Below, in pieces: positions 63,077 through 64,000 of a DNA stretch of 64,000 nt. Made by a program: the position numbers and the translations under genes. Each line of letters starts with the position of its first letter. Position 1 is the first letter of the stretch. The stretch is taken from the NCBI RefSeq assembly GCF_004522105.1, contig NZ_SPUJ01000001.1, positions 930,001 through 994,000 of the forward strand, given 5' to 3'. The DNA is from Nocardioides sp. 1609 (lineage in GTDB: Bacteria > Actinomycetota > Actinomycetes > Propionibacteriales > Nocardioidaceae). The notes below the pieces were generated by a model. It made no database searches, was not told the origin of the DNA, and worked only from the letters and a program-made list of their open reading frames with translations.

Positions 63077-64000
63077 AGCGCGGGAGCGGCAGGAGGGAGT
63101 CGACGAGGACAGCGACAGCCCGGGTCAGCGCGGACTCGCCGGACTCGAGCAGCGTGCGGCCGGCGACCAGGGCCCGGTCGACCGCGACCCGGTCGTCGGG
63201 CAGGAAGTGCAGCCCGGCGAGGCGCCCGAAGCCCGCGACCATGCCGGCGATGTCCTTCTCCGACCAGCCGAGCGAGGGGCGCATCCGGTTGACGACGACC
63301 CGCACCGGCCGCGGCGGGCCGGAGTCGACCACGGCGCGCAGGTCGACCAGGGCGCGCGCCAGTCGGGAGAGGCCGACCGGGTCGGCGCCCCCGACGACCA
63401 GCACCTCGTCGGCGACGTCCAGCGCGCCGAGGGTCAGCTGGTTGCGGGCCGGTCGGGCGCCCAGGTCGACCGCGGCGTCGCCCTCGAGGCTGAACCCGGT
63501 GTCGACGACGACCTCGCCCTGCCCGCGACCCAGCTCGAGCAGGTGCTCGACGGTGCCGGGGCGGACCTCGCTCCACCGGTCGGGACGCGGCAGTCCGGTG
63601 ACCACCGTCAACCGGGGGTCGAGCGCGCGCTGCACGGTCGTGAACCGCTCCTCCAGGTCGCCGGCGGTGGCCAGCCGCGCGGCCGAGAGCAGCCCGGAGA
63701 CCTCGTCCATGATGCCCAGCTGCTGACCGACCGTGCCGCCGTACGGGTCGGCGTCGACGAGCATCGTGCGCCGCCCGCGGCGGGCCAGCTCGGCGGCCAC
63801 GGCGGCGGCGACCGTGCTGCGCCCCGGTGCGCCCGCGGGTCCCCACACCACGACCACCCGGCCGCCGGGGCCGCCGGGATGGCCAGGAACGCCGGGGCTG
63901 CCGGGCGCGAGGTCCGCGTCGGGGAGCGACGACGACCGCGCAGCCACGGACCCGGCGGGGGGCCCGGCCGGCGGCGGGCCGAGCGTCGCGGCGGCGTCGG
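63075..64000 (-). CDS. CpaE/Ssd-like P-loop ATPase (5' end beyond window)
   Basis: At least 290 residues of a MinD/ParA-related ATPase: deviant Walker A VVWGPAGAPGRSTVAAAVAAEL, MLVDADPYGGTVGQQLGI, a Walker B-like VVVDTGFSLEGDAAVDLG, and VVVNRMRPSLGWSEKDI. A Pro/Gly/Ala-rich linker precedes the P-loop and the frame is open to the window edge, so an N-terminal domain probably lies outside. A GTG at 63947 could be an internal start. Relatives are septum-site or Tad-pilus localisation ATPases; here no tad genes adjoin it. Confidence 0.75.
   Translation of the reverse strand, partial: DAAATLGPPPAGPPAGSVAARSSSLPDADLAPGSPGVPGHPGGPGGRVVVVWGPAGAPGRSTVAAAVAAELARRGRRTMLVDADPYGGTVGQQLGIMDEVSGLLSAARLATAGDLEERFTTVQRALDPRLTVVTGLPRPDRWSEVRPGTVEHLLELGRGQGEVVVDTGFSLEGDAAVDLGARPARNQLTLGALDVADEVLVVGGADPVGLSRLARALVDLRAVVDSGPPRPVRVVVNRMRPSLGWSEKDIAGMVAGFGRLAGLHFLPDDRVAVDRALVAGRTLLESGESALTRAVAVLVDSLLPLPR

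Overview
The window is high-GC DNA from an actinobacterium, most likely of the Nocardioides group. The evidence is the strong G/C bias at third codon positions and the families present: DUF6158, DUF2505, DUF6912, PaaX regulators, a roughly 1600-residue NAD-glutamate dehydrogenase, bacterial Ku/LigD, and frequent GTG/TTG starts with 4-base gene overlaps.

The window has two parts that join near 26.87 kb. Left part (1-26.9 kb): an aromatic-acid catabolic island with more mixed codon use. It holds a branched-chain-type ABC uptake operon (livHMGFK, the last gene cut by the window edge), a PaaY-like/ABM fusion protein, a truncated MFS gene, a PaaX regulator, an acyl-CoA dehydrogenase with electron-transfer flavoprotein (etfBA), and a nearly complete aerobic benzoyl-CoA ('box') pathway. 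The box genes are boxD, boxB with a coupled GNAT acetyltransferase, a second PaaX regulator, boxC, a benzoate-CoA-ligase-like enzyme, a thioredoxin-reductase-like ferredoxin-NADP reductase, a 7Fe ferredoxin, an amidohydrolase, a second PaaY-like protein, a DUF6158 protein, a 3-hydroxyacyl-CoA dehydrogenase and an enoyl-CoA hydratase. The thiolase expected last is a multiply frameshifted, truncated pseudogene. No BoxA is present; the reductase plus ferredoxin pair probably feeds electrons to BoxB. Two divergent promoter regions (liv and acd/etf) carry the same 43-bp element.

A junction zone (about 25.3-26.87 kb) of fragments and two small membrane proteins ends at a tadA/cpaF ATPase gene cut after about 340 codons, as if the island or a rearrangement had removed its 3' end.

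Right part (26.9-64 kb): typical chromosomal genes with near-saturated GC3. In order: a thioesterase and a 4'-phosphopantetheinyl transferase; a secreted transglycosylase-like protein; gluconate permease, kinase and GntR regulator; a peptidoglycan-binding protein; a two-component system; NHEJ genes (LigD polymerase and ligase as separate genes, divergent from Ku); an ABC-2 exporter; a secreted M1 peptidase with three C-terminal repeats; a heterodimeric ABC exporter; a 51-bp-periodic repeat; the large NAD-glutamate dehydrogenase; tryptophan 2,3-dioxygenase; a lipoprotein; DUF2505; PruA; DUF6912; a WS/DGAT-type acyltransferase; a cupredoxin-like lipoprotein with an integral membrane partner; and a CpaE-like ATPase running off the window edge. 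GDH, PruA and KynA put amino-acid catabolism near one another.

Pathway logic on the left: LivHMGFK probably imports an aromatic or alicyclic acid. A CoA ligase makes the thioester, and Acd with EtfAB may shorten or aromatise a precursor to benzoyl-CoA. BoxB epoxidises it, BoxC opens the ring with loss of formate, BoxD oxidises the semialdehyde, and the hydratase and dehydrogenase give 3-oxoadipyl-CoA. Thiolysis must be supplied from elsewhere in the genome.
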